A stretch of DNA of 64,000 nt, taken from assembly GCA_010206225.2 (NCBI GenBank), contig VIQU02000004.1, positions 62,001-126,000 of the forward strand. The letters are read 5' to 3'. Within the stretch, counting starts at the first letter, position 1, and the number at the start of each line of letters is the position of its first letter. The translations under genes were made by a program, and so were the position numbers. The DNA comes from Lachnospiraceae bacterium MD308. Its GTDB lineage: Bacteria > Bacillota > Clostridia > Lachnospirales > Lachnospiraceae. Shown here piece after piece: positions 7,124 to 15,625 of this stretch. The notes under the pieces were generated by a model. The model was not told where the DNA came from. It did not search any database and saw only the letters and a list, made by a program, of their open reading frames with translations.

Positions 7124-10100
7124 ATGAAAAAGACAAGAATCATAGCAGCTGCGGTATTTATCATGACAATGTTATTTGCTATACCATTTACTGCTAAAGC
7201 CGCGACTGTTGGAGAGACAGTGAGTCAGCAGACAGCAGAGGAGCTTAAGGCGATCGACTATGGAACGAATGAAACAATTGCAAAATTACTGGCACCATCT
7301 CGGTATTCTGCTACGGAAAAACTGAATAAAAAAACAGAAATTGCTAAGCGGGAGGGGAAGAGTCCTGCAGACATCACGGATGAACAAGTTATAAAAGAAC
7401 TCAATCAGGATAATGTAAAGATAATGTCTTACGAAGAGGCATTTGCGGAAGTTCAGGCAAATATTGAAGAGATTGTCCGGGGAGTGGTTGATAACGCTGA
7501 GGGTTGGGAACCTAAAGGAGCAGAATTTTTTGTCAGTAAGATACGGCAGAATAAAGAAAAACTGCTGCTTGGAATTACTTATTTTGAACGGCTGTATGAT
7601 TTCAATATGGGAGAGAAGAATTTAAAAGATGAGCTTTTTTATAGGTCGATACCATACGACGCAAGACTTGGGATAGAGAATGTTTTAGATTGGTTGATAT
7701 ATATCGGGCAGGCAGGAGGAGACCGGTTAAAAATTTCTAAGAATGCTGATAACAGTGTGTTTAGCTATATGTTTGGACCGGTTATTTCTAATGTTTATAC
7801 ATTAGGAGATTATCTGGAAAACAGGAAAGGGAAGTGGATGCCGGATACTTCGCTGGATGAGTGGTTTTTGCAGGAAAGCGGTGCGTATATACTGGAGAGA
7901 CCATCTGATTGGGACAGTAAAGGCGGCGGAATATATAGTAGACTGTATGGTAATTCGGTTTCCCGTGCCTACATACTGCCGTTGCTTACTGCATCAGAAG
8001 ACAGTGTTTATGTGATTGCGAATTCTGCTACTGTCACATACGGAATCGTAGACTGCTATATAGACAGGACAGCAAAAGGGACAGATCCGGCACGTTATGA
8101 GCAGCTGAAGGAAAAGTTCCGTAAGCAGCTGGAGGCAGCTGCCAATCAGCAGCGTGCCTTTATTGACTTCTGGCATCGGATCGTAAAACCGGAAAAGAGT
8201 GGAGAGCTTCTGTTTGGCGGTGTTGTTGTGGATAGTATGCGGATTGATTCCAATAACCCCAATGCGGGTGCGCAGAGTGAATGGTCGGATAAATTTGGAG
8301 AGAACGCATCGCGGGGTGTCAGGGAATTTTTTGCGCCTTTGGATTTGTATGGTCCTTATATGTTTGCGGACGGTGTGGCGGAGGGCACGCGTCTTCGTTA
8401 TTATGTATCAAAGGCATTAACGGAACGCGGATTTGCAACGTATGCTCATGAATTGACACATATGCTTGTTTCTAAGACACTGTTAAATGGGTACGATTCA
8501 CGGGATGGTATGGGGCAAGAGGTTTATACGAGAGGAATGTTTGAACCCTATGAGTTGAATGACCCGCCTGCTTTTAACTTGAATGTAATCTATGACCGCC
8601 AGTCTGTCGGCGACCGGTATCATAACGGTCAGCCTGAGCGGTTCCAAAGTGAAAAAGATCTTAAGGACTATATGAGCGGTATTCTGGATGTTATCTATAC
8701 TCTGGATTATGCTGAAGCAGATATCATACTTACAAAAACCGCGGAAGAAAAGAAGAAATGGTTCCATAAGCTTGAGCAGACTGAGGATGCAGAGACCAGA
8801 CCTAATCCGGGAGAAGCAGGATCCGTAGACAAACTGGATTCGGTAAGAGAACTGACTTTGGATGAGGCGAAGGGACTGAACACTGTCGATGACCTGATCC
8901 GTGAAAGTATCATCGTATCCCGTTATGAGGTTGACGGTACAAAGACGACAGGAACTTTGAAGAACAACGGTTATTATGTCGTTCCTCTCTTTAGCGCTAA
9001 CTATGCGGGGGTGCAGAATGATAAAGGTGTAAGCGGCGATGTGATGATACGCCGGCAGGCGTTTGAACTGCTTGCTGAGTATGGATATTATGAAGGCATG
9101 GTTCCTTATATATCCAACCAATATAAAGAATCTGCCAAATCGGATGGAGTGATCCTGTCGGATCAATATATATTAGGAAAGATATTTGCCGGTACTTATG
9201 GAACGATGGCTGATTTTAAAAAGGCAATGTTTCAGAGAAGAATCGAAAAAATCAACAGGTTAAAGCCTGTTACGATTACATGGAAAGACAAATCTGTTGC
9301 GGTCAAGACCTTTGAAGAACTGCGTCTGCTGATGAAAGAGGCGGTAGAGAGTGATCTGGTAAATGTTAATGTATTGCCGGGCGGCGCTAATAATATTCGC
9401 GCGCAGGCGACGCAGGTTGAACGTCTGAAACAGGAAATATTCAAAGCATATCTAATTCAGACGAAGGATTTTGAAGAATCGATCTACGGCGACGGCCAGA
9501 CGCCGGTACAGCCGCCGGATCCAGAAGAGCCTGAAAAGCCGGGAGAGACAGATCCGGTACAGCCAGAAGAGCCTGAGACGCCGGGAGAGATAGATCCGGT
9601 ACAGCCGGAAAAGCCGGATACCGGAACGAGTACACCAGACACTGGAACAACAAATCAAGGTACGGTAAAGCCGGGTACGGATACAACGAAGCCAAGTACA
9701 GGTACAACGAAGCCGAGCACAGGTACAACAAAGCCGTCACAGCCGTCAAAGACACCGGCGGTCCGAAAGGCGAAAAAAGTAACGCTTACACTGAACGGCC
9801 AGACAGTAAAGGGAACACTGAAGGCAACGTATAGCAAAAAGTATACATTGAAAGCGAGCGCGGTAGATGCAAAAGGCAAGAAGGTGACCGGAAAGAATGG
9901 AAAGATCACGTGGAAATCTTCCAACAAGAAGATAGCGACCGTGAATTCCAAAGGTAAAGTAACTGTTAAGAAGAAAGCAGGAACCGTTACGATTACTGCC
10001 AAAGCGCCAAACGGGAAGAAAGCATCCGTCAAGCTGAAAGTGAGCAAAAAGGCGGTTAAGGTTACCAAAGTAAAAATTACCGGTAAAAAGACAATGAAGG

Positions 10101-10309
10101 TAAAGAAATCCCAGACGCTGAAAGCAGTAGCAGCGCCTGCGACAGCGGCGAACCAGAAAGTTACATGGAAATCTTCTAACAAGAAGGTGGCGACCGTGAA
10201 TTCCAAGGGAAAAGTAATTGCGAAAAAGAAAGGAACCGTAACCATCACCGCAACGGCAAGAGATGGAAGTAAGAAGAAAGCATCGATTAAGATTAAAGTA
10301 AGCAAATAA
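7124..10309 (+). CDS. Secreted zinc metalloprotease-like protein (ZmpA/B-like, gluzincin motif) with two C-terminal Big2 domains
   Basis: 1061 residues. Signal peptide: MKKTRIIAAAVFIMTMLFA, with probable cleavage after AKA near residue 28. The large N-terminal part has no repeats. HELTH lies at residues 442-446 and a Glu at 466 (GMGQE), 20 residues on, the spacing of M26-type zinc peptidases such as Streptococcus ZmpB. Residues 790-880 form a Pro/Glu/Thr linker with two 14-residue repeats (PEEPEKPGETDPVQ type) and TTKPSTG repeats. Two lysine-rich Big2 domains follow (about 885-970 and 977-1061, motif KSSNKKIATVNSKGKV). There is no LPXTG anchor, so the protein is either released or held through the basic Big2 domains. 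ATG 7124 is chosen over the upstream in-frame ATG 7055 because GGGAGGAAGG precedes it and the signal peptide then starts properly. The peptidase call rests on the motif and layout. Confidence 0.75.
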   Translation: MKKTRIIAAAVFIMTMLFAIPFTAKAATVGETVSQQTAEELKAIDYGTNETIAKLLAPSRYSATEKLNKKTEIAKREGKSPADITDEQVIKELNQDNVKIMSYEEAFAEVQANIEEIVRGVVDNAEGWEPKGAEFFVSKIRQNKEKLLLGITYFERLYDFNMGEKNLKDELFYRSIPYDARLGIENVLDWLIYIGQAGGDRLKISKNADNSVFSYMFGPVISNVYTLGDYLENRKGKWMPDTSLDEWFLQESGAYILERPSDWDSKGGGIYSRLYGNSVSRAYILPLLTASEDSVYVIANSATVTYGIVDCYIDRTAKGTDPARYEQLKEKFRKQLEAAANQQRAFIDFWHRIVKPEKSGELLFGGVVVDSMRIDSNNPNAGAQSEWSDKFGENASRGVREFFAPLDLYGPYMFADGVAEGTRLRYYVSKALTERGFATYAHELTHMLVSKTLLNGYDSRDGMGQEVYTRGMFEPYELNDPPAFNLNVIYDRQSVGDRYHNGQPERFQSEKDLKDYMSGILDVIYTLDYAEADIILTKTAEEKKKWFHKLEQTEDAETRPNPGEAGSVDKLDSVRELTLDEAKGLNTVDDLIRESIIVSRYEVDGTKTTGTLKNNGYYVVPLFSANYAGVQNDKGVSGDVMIRRQAFELLAEYGYYEGMVPYISNQYKESAKSDGVILSDQYILGKIFAGTYGTMADFKKAMFQRRIEKINRLKPVTITWKDKSVAVKTFEELRLLMKEAVESDLVNVNVLPGGANNIRAQATQVERLKQEIFKAYLIQTKDFEESIYGDGQTPVQPPDPEEPEKPGETDPVQPEEPETPGEIDPVQPEKPDTGTSTPDTGTTNQGTVKPGTDTTKPSTGTTKPSTGTTKPSQPSKTPAVRKAKKVTLTLNGQTVKGTLKATYSKKYTLKASAVDAKGKKVTGKNGKITWKSSNKKIATVNSKGKVTVKKKAGTVTITAKAPNGKKASVKLKVSKKAVKVTKVKITGKKTMKVKKSQTLKAVAAPATAANQKVTWKSSNKKVATVNSKGKVIAKKKGTVTITATARDGSKKKASIKIKVSK

Positions 10310-10328
10310 TGTATCATAAGGTTTGAGA

Positions 10329-10372
10329 CAGAGATGTCTGCGCGATGATCGGCAGCAGACATCTCTGTTTTT
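10329..10372 (+). terminator. Rho-independent terminator of the metalloprotease gene
   Basis: A perfect 13-bp stem (CAGAGATGTCTGC / GCAGACATCTCTG) followed by TTTTT. Confidence 0.9.
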
Positions 10373-10526
10373 ACGTTTTGCGCCGACAATGGATGAATGT
10401 CTGACGGGTGTGTATTTTCTCTCTGAATCTTTCGTATTTCTTTCGTTTTTTGAAATCTTTCTCTTAAGATTTCTCAGGTATATTTATTGCTAACATAAGA
10501 GAACTTAAGCAGAAAGGACAAAAGGA

Positions 10527-11576
10527 ATGAAGTATTTAACGATTGCAATACCAAGCTACAATTCGGAATTGTATCTGGAACGGTGCCTTGATTCGATGAT
10601 TCTGCCGGCAGGGTGGATGGAGCAGGTAGAGATTATCGTTGTGAACGATGGTTCCACCGACCGGACAGGAGAAATCGCGGATGATTATGTTAGGCGTTTT
10701 CCGGATACGGTAAAGGTAATTCATAAGGAAAACGGAGGGCATGGCTCCGGCGTGAATGCGGGGCTTGAGCATGCGGAAGGAAAGTATTTTAAAGTGGTAG
10801 ATTCCGACGACTGGCTGGACGGATACGCATACAGAGAACTACTGCAGCAGATAGCAGAATGGTGCGGACAGGAAGAAAAAGGTGCAAAGAAAGCCTGCCC
10901 GGATCTGCTCATCTGCAATTATACATATAATCATCTGGATGACGGAACCGCGAAAACTATGAGATACGGGAATGTGTTTCCGGAAAGGACCGTTCTGACA
11001 TGGGATGATATCAGGAGCTTCAGGCCCTCCCAGTATCTGATCATGCATGCGTTGATCTACCGCACGGAAGTGTTGAGGGAATCCGGAATCGTTCTGCCGG
11101 AGCATACATTTTATGTGGACAATATCTTTGCTTACCGTCCGCTTCCGTTTGTGAGGACGCTTTACTACATGAATCTGGATCTGTATCAGTATTATCTTGG
11201 AAGGGAAGATCAGTCTGTTAATGAAAATGTCCTGATCAAACGGATCGAACAACAGATCAAGGTGACAAAGATTGTGGCGGAATGTGTGGATTTGAATGAA
11301 GTCAGGAGTATTCACCCAAAGCTTGCCAATTATATGTGCCGGAATATTTCAATCATGATGGCGATATCTTCCATCCATCTGCTGCTTAAGGGGGATGAGG
11401 AAGGGAAAAATAAGTATGTGAAGCTTTGGGCGGAGCTGAAAGAAAGGAATCCGGGCCTTTACTGGCGGCTTCGGTTCACAACGCTGTGCGGACTTACGAA
11501 TCTTCCGGGAAAGCTGGGAAAAAGGGCTACGGTGGACGGATATCGGATTGCCAGAAAAATATATAAATTTCAATAG
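10527..11576 (+). CDS. Family 2 glycosyltransferase
   Basis: 349 residues. The N-terminal GT-A domain shows the GT2 order: the SYNSELYLERCLDS start, VVNDGSTDRTGE near residue 37, ENGGHGSGVNAGLEHA, and the metal-binding DSDDW near residue 91. The C-terminal part is alpha-helical and variable. It transfers a sugar from a nucleotide donor to an unknown acceptor at the inner membrane face. The gene begins a tight operon with an NlpC/P60-like protein and a UPF0104 membrane protein, which points to an envelope glycolipid or polymer. AGAAAGGACAAAAGGA provides the ribosome site. Confidence 0.9.
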   Translation: MKYLTIAIPSYNSELYLERCLDSMILPAGWMEQVEIIVVNDGSTDRTGEIADDYVRRFPDTVKVIHKENGGHGSGVNAGLEHAEGKYFKVVDSDDWLDGYAYRELLQQIAEWCGQEEKGAKKACPDLLICNYTYNHLDDGTAKTMRYGNVFPERTVLTWDDIRSFRPSQYLIMHALIYRTEVLRESGIVLPEHTFYVDNIFAYRPLPFVRTLYYMNLDLYQYYLGREDQSVNENVLIKRIEQQIKVTKIVAECVDLNEVRSIHPKLANYMCRNISIMMAISSIHLLLKGDEEGKNKYVKLWAELKERNPGLYWRLRFTTLCGLTNLPGKLGKRATVDGYRIARKIYKFQ

Positions 11577-11590
11577 AAAGAAGATCGGAC

Positions 11591-12160
11591 ATGACACATC
11601 TATACATAGCGCTTGTTGATACGCCGGGATTATTTGCGTCGCTGATACGGCATTTTTTAAAGCAGAGGTATATCCATGCGGTGATCGCGGAGGATGCGGA
11701 AATGACAGAAGGCTACAGTGTGGGAAGGCGCAATCCGGCGATCCCGGTTTTTGCGGGCTTTGAAAGGGAGGATAAGTATAAGATCCTGCGTGTCTTCCCG
11801 AAAGCATATTACCGTATCTGTGAACTTTCGTGCACCTATGAACAGAAAAGAAATATTATGGAGAGGCTTGAGGAGGATTACAAGAGGAGGTTTCATATCC
11901 ATTATGCAGTGCTTGGACTTCCTTTTATCCTGCTTGGGCTTCCGTTTTATATAAAGGATCAATATACATGTTCTTCCTATATAGCAAGACTTTTGCAGGA
12001 GAATGGTATCTGCATATCGGATAAGCATTTTTCGCTTATCACGCCGAAAGATTTTTATGAGTATAAAGAGATGCGGATGATTTTCGAGGGAGAACTGTCA
12101 GAGATTACGGCAGAGGAGCGGAATCATAATAAGATAAAAGGAGTTTCTGTCTATGAATGA
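11591..12160 (+). CDS. Probable permuted NlpC/P60 (YiiX-like) cysteine hydrolase
   Basis: 189 residues, no signal peptide. His29 in RYIHAVI and Cys127 in QYTCSSYIARLL match the order (His first, Cys later) of the circularly permuted NlpC/P60 (LRAT-like, YiiX/YebB) group. These are thiol hydrolases or acyltransferases that often act on lipids or amide bonds. A hydrophobic stretch at residues 105-122 precedes the Cys. It follows the glycosyltransferase by 14 bp and overlaps the next gene by 8 bp, so it belongs to the same operon. The fold assignment is by motif only; a substrate cannot be proposed. Confidence 0.6.
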   Translation: MTHLYIALVDTPGLFASLIRHFLKQRYIHAVIAEDAEMTEGYSVGRRNPAIPVFAGFEREDKYKILRVFPKAYYRICELSCTYEQKRNIMERLEEDYKRRFHIHYAVLGLPFILLGLPFYIKDQYTCSSYIARLLQENGICISDKHFSLITPKDFYEYKEMRMIFEGELSEITAEERNHNKIKGVSVYE

Positions 12161-13187
12161 GAAAGGCGTAAAAAGGCTTGTCCTGAATGCGGGAATCTTT
12201 GCGGCAGCCATGATATTAACTTTTCTGTGCGTGTTCTGGAAGCAGGATTTGGAAAAGATTATGGGAGCTGTCCGAAAGATGCCGGCGGAGTATCTGGCGG
12301 CGGCTCTTTTTCTGGCGGTGTTGTTTGTGGCGGCGGAAGGCTTAATGATCTGGTATCTGTTAAGAGGGATCGGAGAGCGGACGGCGCTTCTTCGCTGTAT
12401 CTCTTATTCTTTTATCGGATTTTTCTTTTCGGGACTGACGCCTTCTGCCACGGGAGGGCAGCCGATGCAGCTTTACTATATGAAAAGAGACGGAAATGCG
12501 CTTTCTGCGTCTTCTGTCGTACTGATGACGGTTGCCGTGATCTATAAGCTGGTGCTGGTGCTTATCGGAGCGGGAATTGCGCTGCTCTGGAGAGCGCCTC
12601 TTACAAGATATCTTGGAAAGTATTACGGGCTGTATTTTCTGGGATTATTTTTGAATGCCTTATTAGTGGCGGTTCTTCTGATGATTATGTTCTCGCCGGG
12701 AATGATTAAAAATTTCTGCCGCAGGGCGGAAACGGCACTTGTAAAGCTTAGAATCTGGAAAAGATACGATGAGAGACAGGAGAAGGTAAAACGGTTTCTG
12801 ACGGGCTATCAGGAGACCGTTTGTTTTTTGAAGGGACATAAAGGAATGATAGCGGCCGTAATTGCGGGAACTTTTTTACAGCGTTTTACAGTCTTTGTGC
12901 TGACATACGTGGTGTATCTAGGATTGGGATTATCCGGTGCGGAGATGATGGACATCGTCTTTGTACAGGCATCGGTCTATATTGCGGTAGATATGCTGCC
13001 CATTCCGGGGGCGCAGGGGATTACGGAGGCGATGTACGCAAGTGTTTTCGGCGGTATTTTTCCGGGGGGATATCTTGTTGCTTCGATGTGTATTACGAGG
13101 GGAGCCAGCTTTTATGCAGTGATGGTGATCGGACTTATTACATTCTGCAGGGTAAATTTTACGGAAATAAAAAGAGTGCGGGAATGA
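12153..13187 (+). CDS. UPF0104 / lysylphosphatidylglycerol synthase-type transmembrane protein (flippase-like)
   Basis: 344 residues with about eight hydrophobic segments. Family marks: SYSFIGFFFSGLTPSATGGQ near residues 85-105 and the DMLPIPGAQGITEAMY region near residue 275. These match the integral membrane half of MprF and the stand-alone UPF0104 proteins, which often sit with glycosyltransferases and are thought to move or shield lipid-linked substrates. The catalytic LPG-synthase half is absent, so it is not a full MprF. Its ATG lies within the end of the preceding gene (8-bp overlap), indicating translational coupling. Confidence 0.8.
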   Translation: MNEKGVKRLVLNAGIFAAAMILTFLCVFWKQDLEKIMGAVRKMPAEYLAAALFLAVLFVAAEGLMIWYLLRGIGERTALLRCISYSFIGFFFSGLTPSATGGQPMQLYYMKRDGNALSASSVVLMTVAVIYKLVLVLIGAGIALLWRAPLTRYLGKYYGLYFLGLFLNALLVAVLLMIMFSPGMIKNFCRRAETALVKLRIWKRYDERQEKVKRFLTGYQETVCFLKGHKGMIAAVIAGTFLQRFTVFVLTYVVYLGLGLSGAEMMDIVFVQASVYIAVDMLPIPGAQGITEAMYASVFGGIFPGGYLVASMCITRGASFYAVMVIGLITFCRVNFTEIKRVRE

Positions 13188-13227
13188 ATGAAAAAAATAT
13201 AATCTAAAAGATCGTTCTAGCAATGTC

Positions 13228-13242
13228 AATTTTCTGAATATT
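13228..13242 (+). promoter_or_regulatory. CodY-like binding box
   Basis: AATTTTCTGAATATT matches the CodY consensus AATTTTCWGAAAATT at 14 of 15 positions. It lies 22 bases before a possible -35 box and about 335 bases before an amino-acid symporter gene, the sort of gene CodY represses in other Firmicutes. The region is AT-rich, so chance is a real alternative. Confidence 0.45.
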
Positions 13243-13264
13243 TTGAAAAAATATTACGAAATGT

Positions 13265-13293
13265 TTTTCAAAAGTTTTACAACAAAATATAAT
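13265..13293 (+). promoter_or_regulatory. Possible upstream promoter for the symporter gene
   Basis: Weak TTTTCA (13265-13270), 17 bases, perfect TATAAT (13288-13293). The AT-rich setting lowers confidence. Confidence 0.4.
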
Positions 13294-13478
13294 GAGAAGT
13301 TGTGAAAATTGTATATTTTTACTAGAATCCAAAATACATAAAATAAAAAATATAGAATATTTACTGATAGGTTGCTTGCAAAATGGGGATAGTTATTGGA
13401 TTAACAATATTCAAATGCAAGAAAAATCTTTACATAATAGTCATTATGACGAATAGTGCGTCAATTTAATAACAATGA

Positions 13479-13507
13479 TTGATATATAGAAAAAATTAGG
13501 ATACAAT
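13479..13507 (+). promoter_or_regulatory. Proximal promoter for the symporter gene
   Basis: TTGATA (13479-13484), 17 bases, TACAAT (13502-13507), 70 bases before the start codon. Confidence 0.65.
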
Positions 13508-13577
13508 ATAGAGGAGAGAAATAGATAGTGCATGTAAAAAAACAAGCAAGGAAAGTGAGAAAAGAAAGGGGAACAAT

Positions 13578-14954
13578 ATGTTTGCAGAGATTGTTGGAAA
13601 AATTAATGGACTCGTATGGGGCTGGGCTATGATCTTCCTCCTGTTGGGAACTCATGTGTTCTTGACTATCCGGACAGGATTCATCCAGAAGCATACGCTA
13701 GGTAAAGGTATTAAACTTTCGGTTACAAAGGATCCGGATGCAGAGGGCGAGGTTTCGAACTTCGGCGCTTTGACGACGGCGCTGGCGGCGACGATCGGAA
13801 CAGGAAATATCATCGGTGTAGGTACGGCGATTGCTTTAGGCGGTCCGGGCGCGGTGCTCTGGTGCTGGCTTACCGGCGTGTTCGGTATCGCAACCAAGTA
13901 CGCGGAGTCCTACATAGCCGTAAAATACAGAGTTAAGACGGAAGACGGACGTATGCAGGGCGGTGCGATGTATGCGCTGGAGAGAGGTCTTAATATGAAG
14001 TGGCTCGGCATGATCTTTGCGGTACTTGCCGGATTTGCTTCCTTTGGTATCGGATGTGCGACACAGGTAAATGCGATCGCTACTGTATGTAAAGAGAATT
14101 TCGGGATTCCGCTCTGGCTTGTGGGTGCGATTGTCGCAATTCTTACCGCAGTCGTAATTTTCGGCGGAATCAAGTCGATTGCAAGCGTGTGTGAGAGATT
14201 AGTTCCGATCATGGCGGTTTTCTATGTGCTGGGATGTTTTATCATTCTTGGCATGAACTATGATTTCATTATTCCGGCGCTTGGTACGATCTGCAAGCTG
14301 GCGTTTGCACCGGGAGCAGCAGCGGGCGGCCTTGTAGGAACAGGAATCAGGATGGCGATACAGTACGGAGTTGCCAGAGGTCTGTTCTCGAATGAATCCG
14401 GTCTCGGTTCTGCGCCGATCGCAGCGGCAGCGGCACAGACAAGGAATCCGGTCCGCCAGGCACTTGTTTCCTCTACCGGAACATTCTGGGACACGGTAGT
14501 AGTATGTGCGATGACAGGTCTTGTGCTTGTTACGACGATCATGAAGAATCCGGGCATTAACGCTGACCAGATTGATAACGGCGGCGTCCTTACCTCATTG
14601 GCATTTGGGCAGATTCCTGTGATCGGACCGATCATCCTTACATTGGGTATCATTTCCTTTGCATATTCAACGATTCTTGGGTGGGCATATTACGGCGAGC
14701 GCTGTGTGGAATATTTCGCAGGAAAAGTGGGACTGATCCCGTACCGCATCCTTTATATTGCGGTTGCGGTTATTGCGCCGATCGCAGCTCTTGATCTTGT
14801 GTGGCTGATCGCGGATACGCTGAATGCTTTGATGGCCATACCGAACTTAGTGGCAGTGCTTCTTCTCTCGAATGAGATGGTGCGTGATACGAAGAAATAT
14901 ATCAATGATCTTGACGCTAAGGATACTACTCCGGTTCCGATCGTTAAGAAATAG
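13578..14954 (+). CDS. Alanine/glycine:sodium symporter (AGCS family)
   Basis: 458 residues with 10-11 membrane segments. It carries the family signature near the N-terminus (ALAATIGTGNIIGVGTAIAL, about residues 68-87) and the GLFSNESGLGSAPIAAA motif near residue 270, which lines the sodium and substrate path. It imports alanine or glycine with sodium across the cytoplasmic membrane. GAAAGGGG precedes ATG. It is a single-gene unit with promoters upstream and a strong terminator downstream; a CodY-like box suggests nutritional control. Confidence 0.93.
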   Translation: MFAEIVGKINGLVWGWAMIFLLLGTHVFLTIRTGFIQKHTLGKGIKLSVTKDPDAEGEVSNFGALTTALAATIGTGNIIGVGTAIALGGPGAVLWCWLTGVFGIATKYAESYIAVKYRVKTEDGRMQGGAMYALERGLNMKWLGMIFAVLAGFASFGIGCATQVNAIATVCKENFGIPLWLVGAIVAILTAVVIFGGIKSIASVCERLVPIMAVFYVLGCFIILGMNYDFIIPALGTICKLAFAPGAAAGGLVGTGIRMAIQYGVARGLFSNESGLGSAPIAAAAAQTRNPVRQALVSSTGTFWDTVVVCAMTGLVLVTTIMKNPGINADQIDNGGVLTSLAFGQIPVIGPIILTLGIISFAYSTILGWAYYGERCVEYFAGKVGLIPYRILYIAVAVIAPIAALDLVWLIADTLNALMAIPNLVAVLLLSNEMVRDTKKYINDLDAKDTTPVPIVKK

Positions 14955-14976
14955 CAGACTGCGATATTATGTTTAT

Positions 14977-15001
14977 AAAAAGGGCCGGAAGGCCCTTTTT
15001 T
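14977..15001 (+). terminator. Rho-independent terminator of the symporter gene
   Basis: Perfect 10-bp stem AAAAAGGGCC / GGCCCTTTTT with a GGAA loop. Confidence 0.93.
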
Positions 15002-15030
15002 GATAAAGGATTGAAGGAGGAAAAAATAAT

Positions 15031-15561
15031 ATGGCAAAAAGGGTTGCAATGTTTGAAAAAGTAAGTTTCGGGCAGTTTAAGGAGGGGTTTGAAGACTGCT
15101 TCGGAGTGTCTGATGAGAAGAAGATAAAGGAGGCGTATGATAACCTGAAGATTCCGGCCAGAGCTACGGCAGGTTCGGCGGGTTATGATTTTTTTGCACC
15201 GGTAGATATCCTGCTGAAACCGGGGGAGACAGTGAAGCTTCCTACCGGAATCCGCGCGCGGATGGAGCCTGACTGGGTGCTTTGCTGTTATCCTAGAAGC
15301 GGGCTTGGATTCAAATACCGTCTTCAGCTCAACAATACGGTAGGGATCATTGACAGCGACTATTATCATTCTGACAATGAAGGACATATTTTTGCAAAGC
15401 TTACGAATGATACTAAGGAAGAAAAAAGCCTGCAGATTGCAGCGGGAAGCGGATTTATGCAGGGGATTTTTATGGAATACGGCATTACTTTCGACGATCA
15501 TGCGACGGAGAGAAGGAACGGAGGATTCGGAAGCACTACAAAGTCAAAACAGACAAAGTAA
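15031..15561 (+). CDS. dut: dUTPase-family nucleotide hydrolase
   Basis: 176 residues. Trimeric dUTPase motifs appear in order: motif 1 AGSAGYDFFA (about residue 48), motif 2 PRSGLGFKYRL (about 88), motif 3 GIIDSDYY (about 107) and a C-terminal Gly-rich arm ERRNGGFGST (motif 5). It should hydrolyse dUTP to dUMP and PPi, limiting uracil in DNA. An N-terminal extension of about 40 residues makes it longer than a typical 145-residue dUTPase. The uridine-binding motif 3 differs from the textbook GxIDxxYxG pattern after the Tyr pair. GGAGG lies 10 bases before ATG. The spoVAF-like gene follows with no terminator in between. Confidence 0.85.
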   Translation: MAKRVAMFEKVSFGQFKEGFEDCFGVSDEKKIKEAYDNLKIPARATAGSAGYDFFAPVDILLKPGETVKLPTGIRARMEPDWVLCCYPRSGLGFKYRLQLNNTVGIIDSDYYHSDNEGHIFAKLTNDTKEEKSLQIAAGSGFMQGIFMEYGITFDDHATERRNGGFGSTTKSKQTK

Positions 15562-15625
15562 GCGTACGGTACATATTTTCCGGCGATCGGGACATCCTAA
15601 CTAAAAAATGAGTGGAGGGATATCT

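Larger units (their letters stand above)
13188..13478 (+). other. AT-rich regulatory gap before the amino-acid symporter
   Basis: There is no gene in this stretch. It contains a CodY-like box (13228-13242) and a possible extra promoter (13265-13293), given as separate entries. The rest is very AT-rich without clear hairpins. Confidence 0.5.

Noticed and set aside
9655-10389. 244-codon open frame on the minus strand over the Big2 region
   Set aside because: It is the shadow of lysine-rich codons in the metalloprotease gene; the product is a meaningless Phe/Val/Thr-rich chain and has no ribosome site.
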